A DNA stretch of 64,000 nt from Erwinia rhapontici (GCF_012271765.1 NZ_VRKO01000014.1:1-64000), one strand, 5' to 3'. Positions 27,433-35,934 are shown, counted from the first letter of the stretch. Numbers and translations are program-made. Notes: generated by a model from the letters alone, not told the origin.

Positions 27433-27727
27433 GGGTCGTTCGGAAAAGATGATCGACCCCTACGAGAAATCGCAATCGCGTTGGGTTTTTAAAACCGACA
27501 GCGAGTACGATTTTGCGTGGAGGGGGCCAGCTTGAGGTAAGCCGGGCGTCACGCGCCAGGACGGCGCGTGTCGAGGCCCGCATGGATGCGTCTTTTGCCG
27601 ATCCGGCGTGCTCAAACTGGCCCCGGACCTGACGCCGGATGAGCAGCCACTCCTGTTTGTGATGCAGACCTGGCCCGTGGTACACACCATCCGCCCGGGC
27701 CGATCGGAAAAGATGATCGGCCTCTAC
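27433..27727. repeat. Candidate structured non-coding element bounded by repeated hairpins
   Basis: The 516-bp gap before kduD contains a GC-rich, highly structured stretch. Its left end (27433–27464) and right end (27698–27727) share the core CGGAAAAGATGATCG followed by CC or GGCC and CTAC in the same orientation. The right copy forms a perfect hairpin (GGCCGATC, nine-base loop, GATCGGCC); the left forms GGGTCG…CGACCC. Inside lies CACGCGCC–AGGA/C–GGCGCGTG (27550–27570). Both strands have open frames but none with a start site or plausible protein. It looks like a dispersed intergenic repeat element; copy number elsewhere cannot be seen here. Confidence 0.5.
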
Positions 27728-27788
27728 ATCATTCCTGAACTCTCCAGGATGTGATCCCCGCAGCAAAAATAGATACTCAGGTTTATAT

Positions 27789-27811
27789 AAAATGAAACAT
27801 CGTTTCATTTT
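27789..27811. promoter_or_regulatory. KdgR operator upstream of kduD
   Basis: AAAATGAAAC, three bases ATC, GTTTCATTTT: a perfect 10+10 palindrome matching the KdgR box (tgAAAC–N–GTTTCa). It lies about 120 bp before kduD and predicts repression relieved by 2-keto-3-deoxygluconate. Confidence 0.9.
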
Positions 27812-27932
27812 GTTGAGTTTACCCCACTTTGCCGTTAAGCTGCCTGTATCAGTTTTGGTATCGGGCACTGTCCGCACACTTTAGGGTCACGGCAAGCGCC
27901 TGAACATGTTTGGTCAAACTCAAGGAAATAAC

Positions 27933-28694
27933 ATGATTCTGGATAATTTCTCCCTGTCGGGAAAAGTGGCGGTGGTGACCGGATGCGATACCGGTTTAGG
28001 CCAGGGCATGGCGCTCGGCCTGGCGGAAGCGGGCTGCGATATTGTCGGTATCAATATTGTCGAACCCACAGAGACCATTGAACGCATCGCGGCAACCGGG
28101 CGTCGTTTCCTCAGCCTGACCGCCGACCTCAGTGACACCAAAGTGATCCCGGGATTGCTGGAGCGCGCAGTCGCCGAGATGGGCCACCTGGATATTCTGG
28201 TGAATAACGCCGGGATTATCCGCCGTGAAGACGCCATCGACTTCAGTGAAAAGAACTGGGATGACGTGATGAACCTGAACATCAAATCCGTGTTCTTTAT
28301 GTCGCAGGCGGTGGCAAAACAGTTTATCGCGCAGGGAACAGGCGGGAAAATTATTAACATTGCGTCGATGCTCTCTTATCAGGGGGGTATCCGTGTGCCT
28401 TCTTATACTGCCTCGAAAAGCGCGGTGATGGGCGTCACCCGTCTGCTGGCGAACGAATGGGCGAAGCACCAGATCAACGTCAACGCGATTGCACCCGGCT
28501 ATATGGCCACCAACAACACTCAGCAGCTGCGCGCCGATGAAGCCCGTAGCGAAGAGATCCTCGGCCGCATCCCGGCCGGGCGCTGGGGCCTGCCAGCCGA
28601 CCTGATGGGGCCGGTGGTGTTCCTCGCATCTACAGCATCTGACTATATTAATGGCTACACCATCGCCGTCGACGGCGGCTGGCTGGCGCGTTAA
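27933..28694 (+). CDS. kduD: 2-dehydro-3-deoxy-D-gluconate 5-dehydrogenase (DKII reductase)
   Basis: A 253-residue short-chain dehydrogenase, the exact length of E. coli KduD and very similar throughout (FSLSGKVAVVTGCDTGLGQG, DILVNNAGIIRREDA, INIASMLSYQGGIRVPSYTASK, INVNAIAPGYMATNNTQQLR, DYINGYTIAVDGGWLAR). TGCDTGLG is the nucleotide loop, and the catalytic Ser–Tyr–Lys are in IASMLS and SYTASK. It reduces 2,5-diketo-3-deoxygluconate to 2-keto-3-deoxygluconate, the step before KdgK. ATG 27933 is preferred over an upstream in-frame codon because CAAGGAAATAAC gives the SD. It heads a two-gene unit with the DhuI-like isomerase, under the KdgR box. Confidence 0.97.
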   Translation: MILDNFSLSGKVAVVTGCDTGLGQGMALGLAEAGCDIVGINIVEPTETIERIAATGRRFLSLTADLSDTKVIPGLLERAVAEMGHLDILVNNAGIIRREDAIDFSEKNWDDVMNLNIKSVFFMSQAVAKQFIAQGTGGKIINIASMLSYQGGIRVPSYTASKSAVMGVTRLLANEWAKHQINVNAIAPGYMATNNTQQLRADEARSEEILGRIPAGRWGLPADLMGPVVFLASTASDYINGYTIAVDGGWLAR

Positions 28695-28753
28695 TACCCC
28701 CTAATTCACTGATGTGCAGCGGGCGATCCCGCTGCACCCAAGAGGACGTTAAA

Positions 28754-29392
28754 ATGAAAATTGCACTGATGATGGAAAACAGCCAGGCGGCTAAAAACGC
28801 GATTATCCTGAAAGAGCTGAACGCGGTCGCCGGGGAGAAAGAGTACCCGGTGTATAACGTTGGCATGTCAGACGAGCAGGATCACCACCTGACCTATATT
28901 CACCTGGGGATCATGGCCAGCATTCTGCTGAACTCGAAGGCGGTGGACTTTGTGGTGGCGGGCTGCGGCACCGGGCAGGGCGCGCTGATGTCGCTGAACC
29001 TGCATCCGGGCGTGATCTGCGGTTACTGCATTGACCCGGCAGACGCCTTCCTGTTTGCCCAGATCAACAACGGCAATGCGCTGTCGCTGCCGTTTGCCAA
29101 AGGATTTGGCTGGGGTGCCGAGCTGAACGTGCGCTTTATCTTCGAAAAAGCCTTTAGCGGTGCGAAAGGTCAGGGCTATCCGGCCGATCGTAAAGAGCCT
29201 CAGGTACGCAATGCCGGCATCTTAAATCAGGTGAAAGCCGCCATCGTTAAAGAGAACTACCTGGATACACTGCGCGCTATCGATAAAGAGCTGGTAAAAA
29301 CGGCGGTCTCCGGCGAGCGCTTCCAGAAATGCTTCTTCGAGAACAGCCAGAACAAAGAGATCGAAAACTTTGTGCGTGAAATCCTCGCATAA
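28754..29392 (+). CDS. RpiB/LacAB-family isomerase, DhuI-like
   Basis: A 212-residue sugar isomerase of the RpiB/LacA/LacB superfamily. VDFVVAGCGTGQGALMSLN holds the family GCGTG loop, and INNGNALSLPFAKGFGWGAE is the second hallmark. The N-terminus MKIALMMENSQAAKN and overall length resemble streptococcal DhuI, which turns 4-deoxy-L-threo-5-hexosulose uronate into the substrate of the neighbouring dehydrogenase. Here it directly follows kduD, and no classical KduI (cupin-type) is present in the window, so it probably takes KduI's place. GAGGACG lies about seven bases upstream. A phosphopentose isomerase role is possible but does not fit the neighbourhood. Confidence 0.88.
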   Translation: MKIALMMENSQAAKNAIILKELNAVAGEKEYPVYNVGMSDEQDHHLTYIHLGIMASILLNSKAVDFVVAGCGTGQGALMSLNLHPGVICGYCIDPADAFLFAQINNGNALSLPFAKGFGWGAELNVRFIFEKAFSGAKGQGYPADRKEPQVRNAGILNQVKAAIVKENYLDTLRAIDKELVKTAVSGERFQKCFFENSQNKEIENFVREILA

Positions 29393-29414
29393 CGCGCTCT
29401 CTTTCTTCAGGCAT

Positions 29415-29449
29415 AAAAAAACCGGTGCTGAATCAGCACCGGTTTTTTA
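29415..29449. terminator. Bidirectional terminator between the isomerase and kdgF genes
   Basis: AAAAAA, ACCGGTGCTG, loop AAT, CAGCACCGGT, TTTTT: a 10-bp stem with A and T runs on either side, placed between convergent genes. Confidence 0.95.
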
Positions 29450-29463
29450 TTGGGCACGATAAC

Positions 29464-29784
29464 TTATAAAAAGTCCTGCCGCTGCGGGGTAAAGGTGTCT
29501 AACAGCACGCCTTTTTCCAGGCAGATGCAGCCGTGAACAATGTCCGGCTTTTTATACAGCGTATCGCCCGCGCCGACTTCGTGAGTTTCATCGCCGATGG
29601 TAAAGCGGAAGCGGCCGGAAAGCACATAGGTAAGCTGCTCATGCACATGGTTATGCATCGGGCCGATGGCCCCGGTCTCAAAGCTGACCTCCACCGCCAT
29701 CATGCTGCCGCCGTGGGCCAGAACGCGACGGCTCACACCATCGCCCAGGTCTTGTAAGGGTCTGTCTTGCTTGTAGATAAACAC
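29464..29784 (-). CDS. kdgF: KdgF, cupin that linearises unsaturated galacturonate
   Basis: A 106-residue single-domain cupin. The metal-binding motif is seen as GAIGPMHNHVHEQLTYVLSG (His-x-His, Glu) with the second half PDIVHGCI. KdgF converts 4,5-unsaturated uronate, released by pectate and oligogalacturonate lyases, into the linear 5-keto-4-deoxyuronate. The start is GTG at 29784 with AAGGAAGGA about eight bases upstream. It follows ogl by only three bases on the same strand, so one transcript makes the lyase and the enzyme using its product, and ends at the bidirectional terminator. Confidence 0.94.
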   Translation of the reverse strand: MFIYKQDRPLQDLGDGVSRRVLAHGGSMMAVEVSFETGAIGPMHNHVHEQLTYVLSGRFRFTIGDETHEVGAGDTLYKKPDIVHGCICLEKGVLLDTFTPQRQDFL

Positions 29785-29787
29785 GGT

Positions 29788-30969
29788 TTAATCCTTCCTT
29801 AATGAGTGGCGCAGGGCGTCCGGGATCTCCGCCAGATAGAGCGCGGGCAGCCCTTCGTAATCCGTGGTGAACAGTACGTGGCGATCGTCCGGCGAGAAAG
29901 AGGGGTGCGGATGGGTTACCTGGCGGTCACCGTCCAGCACCTGCCAGGAACTGTTATGTGCAGCCAGCGGCGCGTACTGGCGCGTTTGGGCGTCGAACAG
30001 GTATAGCCACGGGTCGTTCTCAATCGTATGGCTGGCGGTATCTTTCACATCTACCGGTGTACCGGAGCCATCGCCGACCAGCAGTGTGCCGTTATCATTG
30101 CTCATCAGATGCGAGCAGGCAGGCATGGTCATCAGGCTGATGTCTTCCCCCGTTTGCGGGTCGAAGCGGCGAATATGGCGGTCGTGCTGGCCCTTCAGAT
30201 AGGAAACATAGATCAGCGCAGAGCCGTCCGGCACCCAGAACTCATGAGTGCAACTCTCCCCTGGCGCGTGTTCTTTCACTTTACGCACGTTGCTGCCGTC
30301 TTCATTCACCAGCCACATACGCGCATCCACCAGATCGTGCGGGCCTTCATGGCAGAATGCCACGGTGCTGTCGTCAAACGGACGATAGATCGGGTGCCCC
30401 AGCCACTCATTTTTCTCGTGGATGACGTGAGACTGGCCGCTGAGCAAGTCGATGCGCAGCAGGCGGCAGTGCGGGTTACTGTGGTAGAACGACTGGAAAA
30501 TGGTCCAGTCAGAGAGCGGCGTCCAGTCCTTGCGGTCGATCTCAATCCCTACCAGGCTGGTGCACTCGCTGTTGGCCACCCAGGTGCCGTAACCGACCCA
30601 GGCATCCGGCACCTGATAGACGGTTTCCTCACTGAAGTCAGCCAGCGTAACGCGTTGCAGCAGGCGTTCATTTTTTACGTAATAAAGGTGCTGGTCATCC
30701 GGCGACAGGAAACCGCCGAAGGTGTTATCGCCGGCGCCCTCCGTCAGCTGTACCGCCTTCTGCGACTTCAGGTCGAGCAGGTAATAGTTACGATGACCGT
30801 CGAACTCTCCGGCAAACAGCAGCTTGCTGCCGTCGCGGGTAAAGCACTTCTGATAGAAGTAGTTACGGTGGCACAGCACATCAGGTGGCGTTAAGCGCGT
30901 CACCCGGGCGCCGGTCTGCGCATCCTGAACGGTGTGGAAGTTGAATTGGATCTGAGAACCTTTTGCCAT
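29788..30969 (-). CDS. ogl: Oligogalacturonate lyase (PL22)
   Basis: A 393-residue cytoplasmic lyase of family PL22, a seven-bladed beta propeller. Diagnostic blocks are VTRLTPPDVLCHRNYFYQK, FAGEFDGHRNYYLLDL, GGFLSPDDQHLYYVKNERLL, YGTWVANSECTSLVGIEIDR, ESCTHEFWVPDGSALIYVSY and HPHPSFSPDDRHVLFTTDYE; the repeated His residues include the manganese ligands. It cleaves di- and tri-galacturonates to unsaturated monomers. No signal peptide, as expected. GGAG lies six bases before the ATG. It heads the ogl–kdgF unit, with a KdgR palindrome about 55–75 bp upstream. Confidence 0.97.
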   Translation of the reverse strand: MAKGSQIQFNFHTVQDAQTGARVTRLTPPDVLCHRNYFYQKCFTRDGSKLLFAGEFDGHRNYYLLDLKSQKAVQLTEGAGDNTFGGFLSPDDQHLYYVKNERLLQRVTLADFSEETVYQVPDAWVGYGTWVANSECTSLVGIEIDRKDWTPLSDWTIFQSFYHSNPHCRLLRIDLLSGQSHVIHEKNEWLGHPIYRPFDDSTVAFCHEGPHDLVDARMWLVNEDGSNVRKVKEHAPGESCTHEFWVPDGSALIYVSYLKGQHDRHIRRFDPQTGEDISLMTMPACSHLMSNDNGTLLVGDGSGTPVDVKDTASHTIENDPWLYLFDAQTRQYAPLAAHNSSWQVLDGDRQVTHPHPSFSPDDRHVLFTTDYEGLPALYLAEIPDALRHSLRKD

Positions 30970-31022
30970 GATTCACTCCATCGGTGGCCATGAGTGTCGC
31001 TCTGTGTTGAGCGCCTTCATTT

Positions 31023-31043
31023 AATTGAAATGCTGTTTCATAA
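31023..31043. promoter_or_regulatory. KdgR operator upstream of ogl
   Basis: AATTGAAATGCTGTTTCATAA: a close KdgR box (TGAAA–N–TTTCA) about 55 bp before the ogl start on the minus strand, in the 504-bp divergent region between ogl and togT. Confidence 0.82.
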
Positions 31044-31363
31044 ATATGAAAACACATTACCACCGTGGAGAAGGCTACGGGGTCAGTCGCTGCCAGAAAT
31101 GCAAAGCCGATCACAAAACAGCCGTTTTTTGTTCAGAAAAGCGGGATAGATGGCGCAGGTAGTGGGACGTTTTTTTCTTTTCTCACCGGGATGCTTCGGA
31201 CAAATTGTTATATTTAAGTGTCTGTATTGTAGTAAAAATAACAGCTATTTCATCATTTTTACGCGGCATCACGGTGGGCCAGGTGAGGCTGGCTTAGTCG
31301 TTTTATTGATAAGAATGTTACATGTCTCGCAAATCTGTCTGAGAAATCACCGCCCGCTGTTTT

Positions 31364-31385
31364 AACTGTGAGTTAATTCACATCT
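31364..31385. promoter_or_regulatory. Consensus CRP site upstream of togT
   Basis: TGTGA, GTTAAT, TCACA: perfect TGTGA–N6–TCACA, with a flanking AAC/ATCT similar to the wider consensus. It lies about 90–110 bp before togT and could activate both togT and, from a distance, ogl. Confidence 0.85.
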
Positions 31386-31425
31386 ATTCAGTGGGGAGAT
31401 CTATATAAAACACCGTATCTATAAA

Positions 31426-31447
31426 AATAAAACAACGGTTCATTTTT
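31426..31447. promoter_or_regulatory. KdgR operator upstream of togT
   Basis: AATAAAACAAC then GGTTCATTTTT: an imperfect KdgR palindrome 26 bp before the togT ATG, where a bound repressor would block transcription. Confidence 0.78.
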
Positions 31448-31473
31448 ATAAAATCTCTCTGGGCGGGGCTCAC

Positions 31474-33048
31474 ATGAACGTAGAAAAACCAATTCTCTTC
31501 AGACATCAGCTGGCATACGGCGGTGGTAATTTACTCGGTAGCGGGGCGCTGGCGATTGCCGGTATCTGGCTGCTTTACTTCTATACCACTTTTTGCGGGC
31601 TGACGCTGTTACAGGCGTCGGCGATCTTCTCTGTTGCCAGCATCATCGATGCGATCAGTAATCCGCTGATGGGCTATCTTTCGGATAACTTCGGCAAAAC
31701 CCGCCTCGGCAAACGCTTTGGCCGCCGTCGCTTCTTTATCTTACTCGGCATCCCGCTGATGATGGTCTACCCGCTGCTGTGGGTGGAAGGCTTCGGGTTC
31801 TGGTACTACCTCTCAACCTACGTGCTGTTTGAGCTGATCTACACCTCGGTGATGGTGCCTTATGAAACCCTCGCCACTGAGATGACCACCGATTTCTCGG
31901 CGCGCTCGAAGCTGACCGGCTACAAGGCGATTTTCGGTAAGGTGGCCAATTTCCTCGCGGCATTTATCCCTGGCCAGTTCATTCTCATTTACGGTAAAGA
32001 ATCTGCCGAGCCGTTCTTCTTCACGGCGCTGACCTACGGCGTGATTTTATGCGTGGCGATGATCATGCTGTATATCTCCTCCTGGGAACGCCCGGTAGAA
32101 GAGACGACGCCGGTCGATGAGAAGAAAATGACGCTGGCGAAAACCATGCTGACGCTGGTGCGCGATATGAAGTCGACCTTCCATCTGCGCGTGTTCCGCA
32201 AACATCTGGGTATGTACCTGTGCGGGTTCGGCGCCGAGTGGCTGTTCGCCTCGGTCTTCACCTACTTCATCATCTTCGTGTTGCAGTACGACCCGGCGAT
32301 GGTGGCGGGCCTGAGCAGCCTTAACTCCCTGTTACAGCTGTTCTCCACCGCGATCTTTATCGGCATCTGCGTCAAGCACGGTTTCAGCAAACCCTACATT
32401 CTGGCGCTGGGCATCGTGGTGTTCTCCGTGGTGTGTTACAGCCTGCTGCACTTCCTGCATTTGCCGCAGCAGTACGCCACCGCCGCCATGCTGGGCATCA
32501 CCGTGGTATTCGGCATTGGTACGGGCGGCGTCTACTACATTCCCTGGACGGTCTATACCTTCCTGGCGGATATCGATGAAGCCTTTACCGGCCGTCGCCG
32601 TGAAGGGATCTACGCCGGTGCCATGACCTTTTCCGGCAAGCTGATGCGTTCGATCATTGTCTTCGCGATGGGCGCCATCCTCAGCTTCTACGGCTTCCAG
32701 TCTAAATCTCAAACGCAGCCGGAAAGTGCTATTACGGCAATTGCGCTGGTCTTCTGTGTGGGCGTGATTGCGCTGGCGCTGATGGCGATGGTCTTCAGCC
32801 ATCAGATGAAGCTGAACCGCAAAACGCACCTGGTGGTGTTGGGCGAAGTCGCCAGAATCAAATCGGGTGGGCTGATCGGGCATGTTCAGCCAGACGTGCG
32901 CTTAGTGATGGAAGAGCTGATCGGTTACCCCTATGAAGAGTGCTGGGGCAACAGCAAAGTGTGCCGCAAAATCTTCGATACCCCTGCCGTTGAACTGGTT
33001 GAGGAGCCTGCACCGAAACCGCTGGTGAACCGCACACAGCATCCGTAA
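31474..33048 (+). CDS. togT: Oligogalacturonide symporter, GPH family (TogT-like)
   Basis: A 524-residue inner-membrane carrier of the glycoside–pentoside–hexuronide:cation symporter family with about 12 spans. Family landmarks are IIDAISNPLMGYLSDNFGKT, RFGRRRFFILLGIPLM, a mid-loop of charged residues (EETTPVDEKKMTLAK), and DEAFTGRRREGIYAGAMTF. Length and context match TogT of pectinolytic enterobacteria, which imports oligogalacturonides. The C-terminal cytoplasmic tail (about residues 460–524) is longer than in MelB. It is preceded by a CRP site and a KdgR box and followed by pelX and kdgM on the same strand. Confidence 0.93.
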   Translation: MNVEKPILFRHQLAYGGGNLLGSGALAIAGIWLLYFYTTFCGLTLLQASAIFSVASIIDAISNPLMGYLSDNFGKTRLGKRFGRRRFFILLGIPLMMVYPLLWVEGFGFWYYLSTYVLFELIYTSVMVPYETLATEMTTDFSARSKLTGYKAIFGKVANFLAAFIPGQFILIYGKESAEPFFFTALTYGVILCVAMIMLYISSWERPVEETTPVDEKKMTLAKTMLTLVRDMKSTFHLRVFRKHLGMYLCGFGAEWLFASVFTYFIIFVLQYDPAMVAGLSSLNSLLQLFSTAIFIGICVKHGFSKPYILALGIVVFSVVCYSLLHFLHLPQQYATAAMLGITVVFGIGTGGVYYIPWTVYTFLADIDEAFTGRRREGIYAGAMTFSGKLMRSIIVFAMGAILSFYGFQSKSQTQPESAITAIALVFCVGVIALALMAMVFSHQMKLNRKTHLVVLGEVARIKSGGLIGHVQPDVRLVMEELIGYPYEECWGNSKVCRKIFDTPAVELVEEPAPKPLVNRTQHP

Positions 33049-33084
33049 TACCCCGATTTAACACGCGATTTATCCACCTACCGA

Positions 33085-33105
33085 CTGGCCGGAAAACCCG
33101 GCCAG
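33085..33105. other. Hairpin in the togT–pelX gap
   Basis: CTGGCCGG, five-base loop, CCGGCCAG: a perfect 8-bp GC-rich stem without T run in the 83-bp gap; likely processing, stabilising or attenuating the togT–pelX–kdgM transcript. Confidence 0.6.
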
Positions 33106-33131
33106 CGGCGCCCTGCGCCTAAAGGATGAGA

Positions 33132-35213
33132 ATGATTATGTGGGAACGTCAACTCTGTATTATCACGTTGTCCCTCGGGCTGAGCGCGCCCGTTGCGGCG
33201 GCGCTGCCGGAGCCTGGCACGCTGGTCTGGCACAGCATCACCTTTGGTCAGTCGACCGACGTTAATTTTGCCACCAACGTACTGGCAGACAAAATCGGCC
33301 GCAATGAAACCCTGCTGGCCGGGGGTAAGGCGGTGCCGGCAGAAGGCAGCCTGCTCACCACGCCCTTCACGCTGGAAAGCCGTGGCGGCAAGGTGGGGAA
33401 CAGTCACGATGGTCTGACGTATTTCTATACGCGCTTACCGGCGGACGCCAATTTCCTGCTGGAAGCCGATATCACGCTGAATCAGTTCGGCCCGGAAAAC
33501 GGGGCAAAACCGGCCGGGCAGGAAGGCGCGGGATTGCTGGTCCGCGATATTTTAGGCCCTGCACGCGCGCCCGCTGTTCAGCCGGGCATTGAAGAGTTAC
33601 CGGCCGCCTCGAATATGGTGATGAATACGGTGATGGCGATCGGTGACAAGCTGCCCGTGGTGGCGCTGGTGGCCCGTCAGGGCGTGCAGCAGCCCTGGGG
33701 CAATACCGGCATCGGCATCGTGCGTGAGCCGTATCAATCGTTGAATACGCCACAGCATTTTTCACTGCGTCTGAGCCGAACAGACAGCGGGTTTGAGGTG
33801 GCGTATGCCCCTCAAGGCGGCAGCGCATGGAGCAGCAAAACGGTGGCGGGTGCAGACCGTATCACCCAACTGGATAAAACGCAGTATTACGTCGGCTTCT
33901 TTGCGTCACGTAATGCCAGCATCACGGTGAATCACGCCACGCTGACGCTCAGTGAGGCACATACGCAGCCCGGTGCGCCGTATATCGCGCCTGTGCTGCA
34001 ATCGCGTATTGAAGTGATGTCATCCCCTCGCCTCACCAGGCGTGACGGCGTGTTCCAGCTGCGCACCAACGGCAACGGTCTGATCACTATAGAACGTGGT
34101 GACACCGTGCTGCTGCGCCAGAAAAGAGTGCGTGGCGGCGACGTAGTGGCGCTGCCGGTGAAGGTCACATCGACGCCGCGCGATCTTAAGGTCACCTTTA
34201 CACCGGATAACGGCCAGCGCCTGACGCAAACGTACCCGCTAAGCCTGGCGCAGGTCAGTCATCCGGATACGTTATACGCTTCCGCGCAGGGGGCTGCGGA
34301 TAACGATGGCTCACGTGAACATCCGCTGGATGTAGCCAGCGCCGTCAATCTGCTGGCGCCGGGCGGCACGCTGTGGCTGGCGGAGGGCGAGTATCCGGCC
34401 ACGGTGATCCCTGCCACGGCCAGCGGCACCGGGCAGCACCGTAAAATGCTGCGGCCGCTGGGCGACAACGTGGTGTTTAACGGTCTGACGCTCAATGCCA
34501 GCTACTGGCATATTCAGGGCATCACCGTCACGAAGAAAAGTTTCCATATTGCCGGCAGTCACAACCATATCGACCGCGTCCGTGCTCATCATGCCGATGA
34601 TACCGGCATCTGGGTCGCCTCACCGGATGGCATCGGCCGCGCGCTGTGGGCCAGCCATAATCTGATCAGCAACGCTGAGTCCTGGGGTAATCAGGACCCG
34701 GGACGGAAAAACGCTGACGGTTTTGCGGTGAAAATGCGTGTCGGTGAGGGCAACCACCTGGTGAACTGCTATTCCCACGACAATATTGATGACGGTTTTG
34801 ACCTGTTCAACAAAATTGAAGACGGCCCGAACGGCAGCGTCACCATCGAAAACAGTCTGTCGGTAAATAACGGCAGCAACGGCTTCAAACTGGGAGGCGA
34901 AGGGCTGCCCGTGGCACATGTGGCGCGCAACAACATGGCACTGAACAACGGCATGGATGGCTTCAGCGATAACTTCAATCCTGGCGCGCTGATTATTGCA
35001 GGCAACCGGGCGCTGGATAACCAGCGGTTTAACTTCCTGTTCCGTCCGTCGCCTTACACCCCGCCAGATAAACAGGGCACGTTTAGCGGCAATATTTCTC
35101 TGCGTACCGTGCCGGGGAAATATGACGATGTGGTCAGCGGGAATACCGATGACACGAATGTTTTTTATCACGTGAAAACGAGTGAATTAATCAAAAGTAC
35201 GATCCAAAAATAA
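33132..35213 (+). CDS. pelX: Exo-polygalacturonate lyase, PL9 (PelX-like)
   Basis: A 693-residue exported pectate lyase of family PL9. A signal peptide covers about residues 1–23 (ending PVAAALPE). An N-terminal non-catalytic domain of about 300 residues is followed by a right-handed beta helix from about residue 375 (DTLYASAQGAADNDGSREHP). The PL9 core includes NADGFAVKM, NCYSHDNIDDGFDLFNK with calcium-binding Asp residues, and NGSNGFKLGGEG, whose Lys (about residue 586) matches the catalytic base of Pel9A. Two domains and size agree with periplasmic PelX, which trims oligomers from the end; PelL is shorter. ATG 33132 is chosen for AGGA five bases upstream; ATGs at 33126 and 33138 are in frame. 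Confidence 0.92.
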   Translation: MIMWERQLCIITLSLGLSAPVAAALPEPGTLVWHSITFGQSTDVNFATNVLADKIGRNETLLAGGKAVPAEGSLLTTPFTLESRGGKVGNSHDGLTYFYTRLPADANFLLEADITLNQFGPENGAKPAGQEGAGLLVRDILGPARAPAVQPGIEELPAASNMVMNTVMAIGDKLPVVALVARQGVQQPWGNTGIGIVREPYQSLNTPQHFSLRLSRTDSGFEVAYAPQGGSAWSSKTVAGADRITQLDKTQYYVGFFASRNASITVNHATLTLSEAHTQPGAPYIAPVLQSRIEVMSSPRLTRRDGVFQLRTNGNGLITIERGDTVLLRQKRVRGGDVVALPVKVTSTPRDLKVTFTPDNGQRLTQTYPLSLAQVSHPDTLYASAQGAADNDGSREHPLDVASAVNLLAPGGTLWLAEGEYPATVIPATASGTGQHRKMLRPLGDNVVFNGLTLNASYWHIQGITVTKKSFHIAGSHNHIDRVRAHHADDTGIWVASPDGIGRALWASHNLISNAESWGNQDPGRKNADGFAVKMRVGEGNHLVNCYSHDNIDDGFDLFNKIEDGPNGSVTIENSLSVNNGSNGFKLGGEGLPVAHVARNNMALNNGMDGFSDNFNPGALIIAGNRALDNQRFNFLFRPSPYTPPDKQGTFSGNISLRTVPGKYDDVVSGNTDDTNVFYHVKTSELIKSTIQK

Positions 35214-35237
35214 CATCAAACTCTCTGGGATACCAAA

Positions 35238-35918
35238 ATGAAAAATAACAGACTGCTGCTCTGCGGTCTGCTGCTGGCCAGCGCCAGTAGTCAGGCCGTC
35301 ACTCTCGACGTTCGCCATGAGTGGCTGGACGACAGTAAACAACACAAAGATCGATTCATGGTGTCACACCGGTTTGATAATGGCTTTGGTTTTTCACTGG
35401 AAGCCAAATGGAAATCGGGGGGCGATAATAAGAATAAAGCCTTTACCGATCTGGTGGATAGCGGTACAGAAAGTACCGTCAGTTATCAGTACAAAGTCAC
35501 GCCCGCCTGGTTCCTGCAGCCGGGGTTCACCCTGGAATCCAGTTCGGATAACAGTATTTATAAGCCATTTTTAACCACCGGATACCAGTTTGAAAACGGT
35601 ATTTATTTTAACGTGCGCTACCGTTATGAATATACGCGCTCGACGAAAGAAAATACGGATGATAAGAAAACGAACCGGGGTGAACTCTGGCTGGGTTATC
35701 GTCTGGCGGACTGGCGCTTTGAATATAACTATATTTATAAGCACAGTGACCAGGTGTTATACGACAACGACAAATGGGATTATGAGCAGGATCTGAAGGT
35801 GGCGTATAACATCAATAAGCAGTGGACGCCGTATGTGCAGGTGGGTGATGTTTCTGTCAGGAAAACCGCCGATGACAGGCAGACCCGCTTGCGCATCGGG
35901 GTTCAGTATAACTTTTAA
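35238..35918 (+). CDS. kdgM: Oligogalacturonate-specific porin, KdgM family
   Basis: A 226-residue outer-membrane porin. The signal peptide is about residues 1–20 (CGLLLASASSQAV). The mature chain is a run of alternating beta strands with many aromatic and basic residues (LDVRHEWLDDSKQHKDRF, GFSLEAKWKS, YFNVRYRYEYTR, WRFEYNYIYKHSD) and ends in LRIGVQYNF with a terminal Phe, as in KdgM and KdgN 12-strand barrels that take up acidic oligogalacturonides. It lies 24 bp after pelX, so porin, periplasmic lyase and inner-membrane carrier are made from one transcript. Confidence 0.95.
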   Translation: MKNNRLLLCGLLLASASSQAVTLDVRHEWLDDSKQHKDRFMVSHRFDNGFGFSLEAKWKSGGDNKNKAFTDLVDSGTESTVSYQYKVTPAWFLQPGFTLESSSDNSIYKPFLTTGYQFENGIYFNVRYRYEYTRSTKENTDDKKTNRGELWLGYRLADWRFEYNYIYKHSDQVLYDNDKWDYEQDLKVAYNINKQWTPYVQVGDVSVRKTADDRQTRLRIGVQYNF

Positions 35919-35934
35919 AGCTCACGGCTGATGC

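Noticed and set aside
27413-27877. 154-codon minus-strand frame before kduD
   Set aside because: It runs through strong hairpins and the kduD KdgR operator, and has no start signal; treated as a non-coding element.
28754-29392. KduI or ribose-5-phosphate isomerase B as the name for this gene
   Set aside because: KduI is a cupin and this is an RpiB-fold protein; RpiB itself is shorter (about 150 residues) and the context is uronate breakdown.
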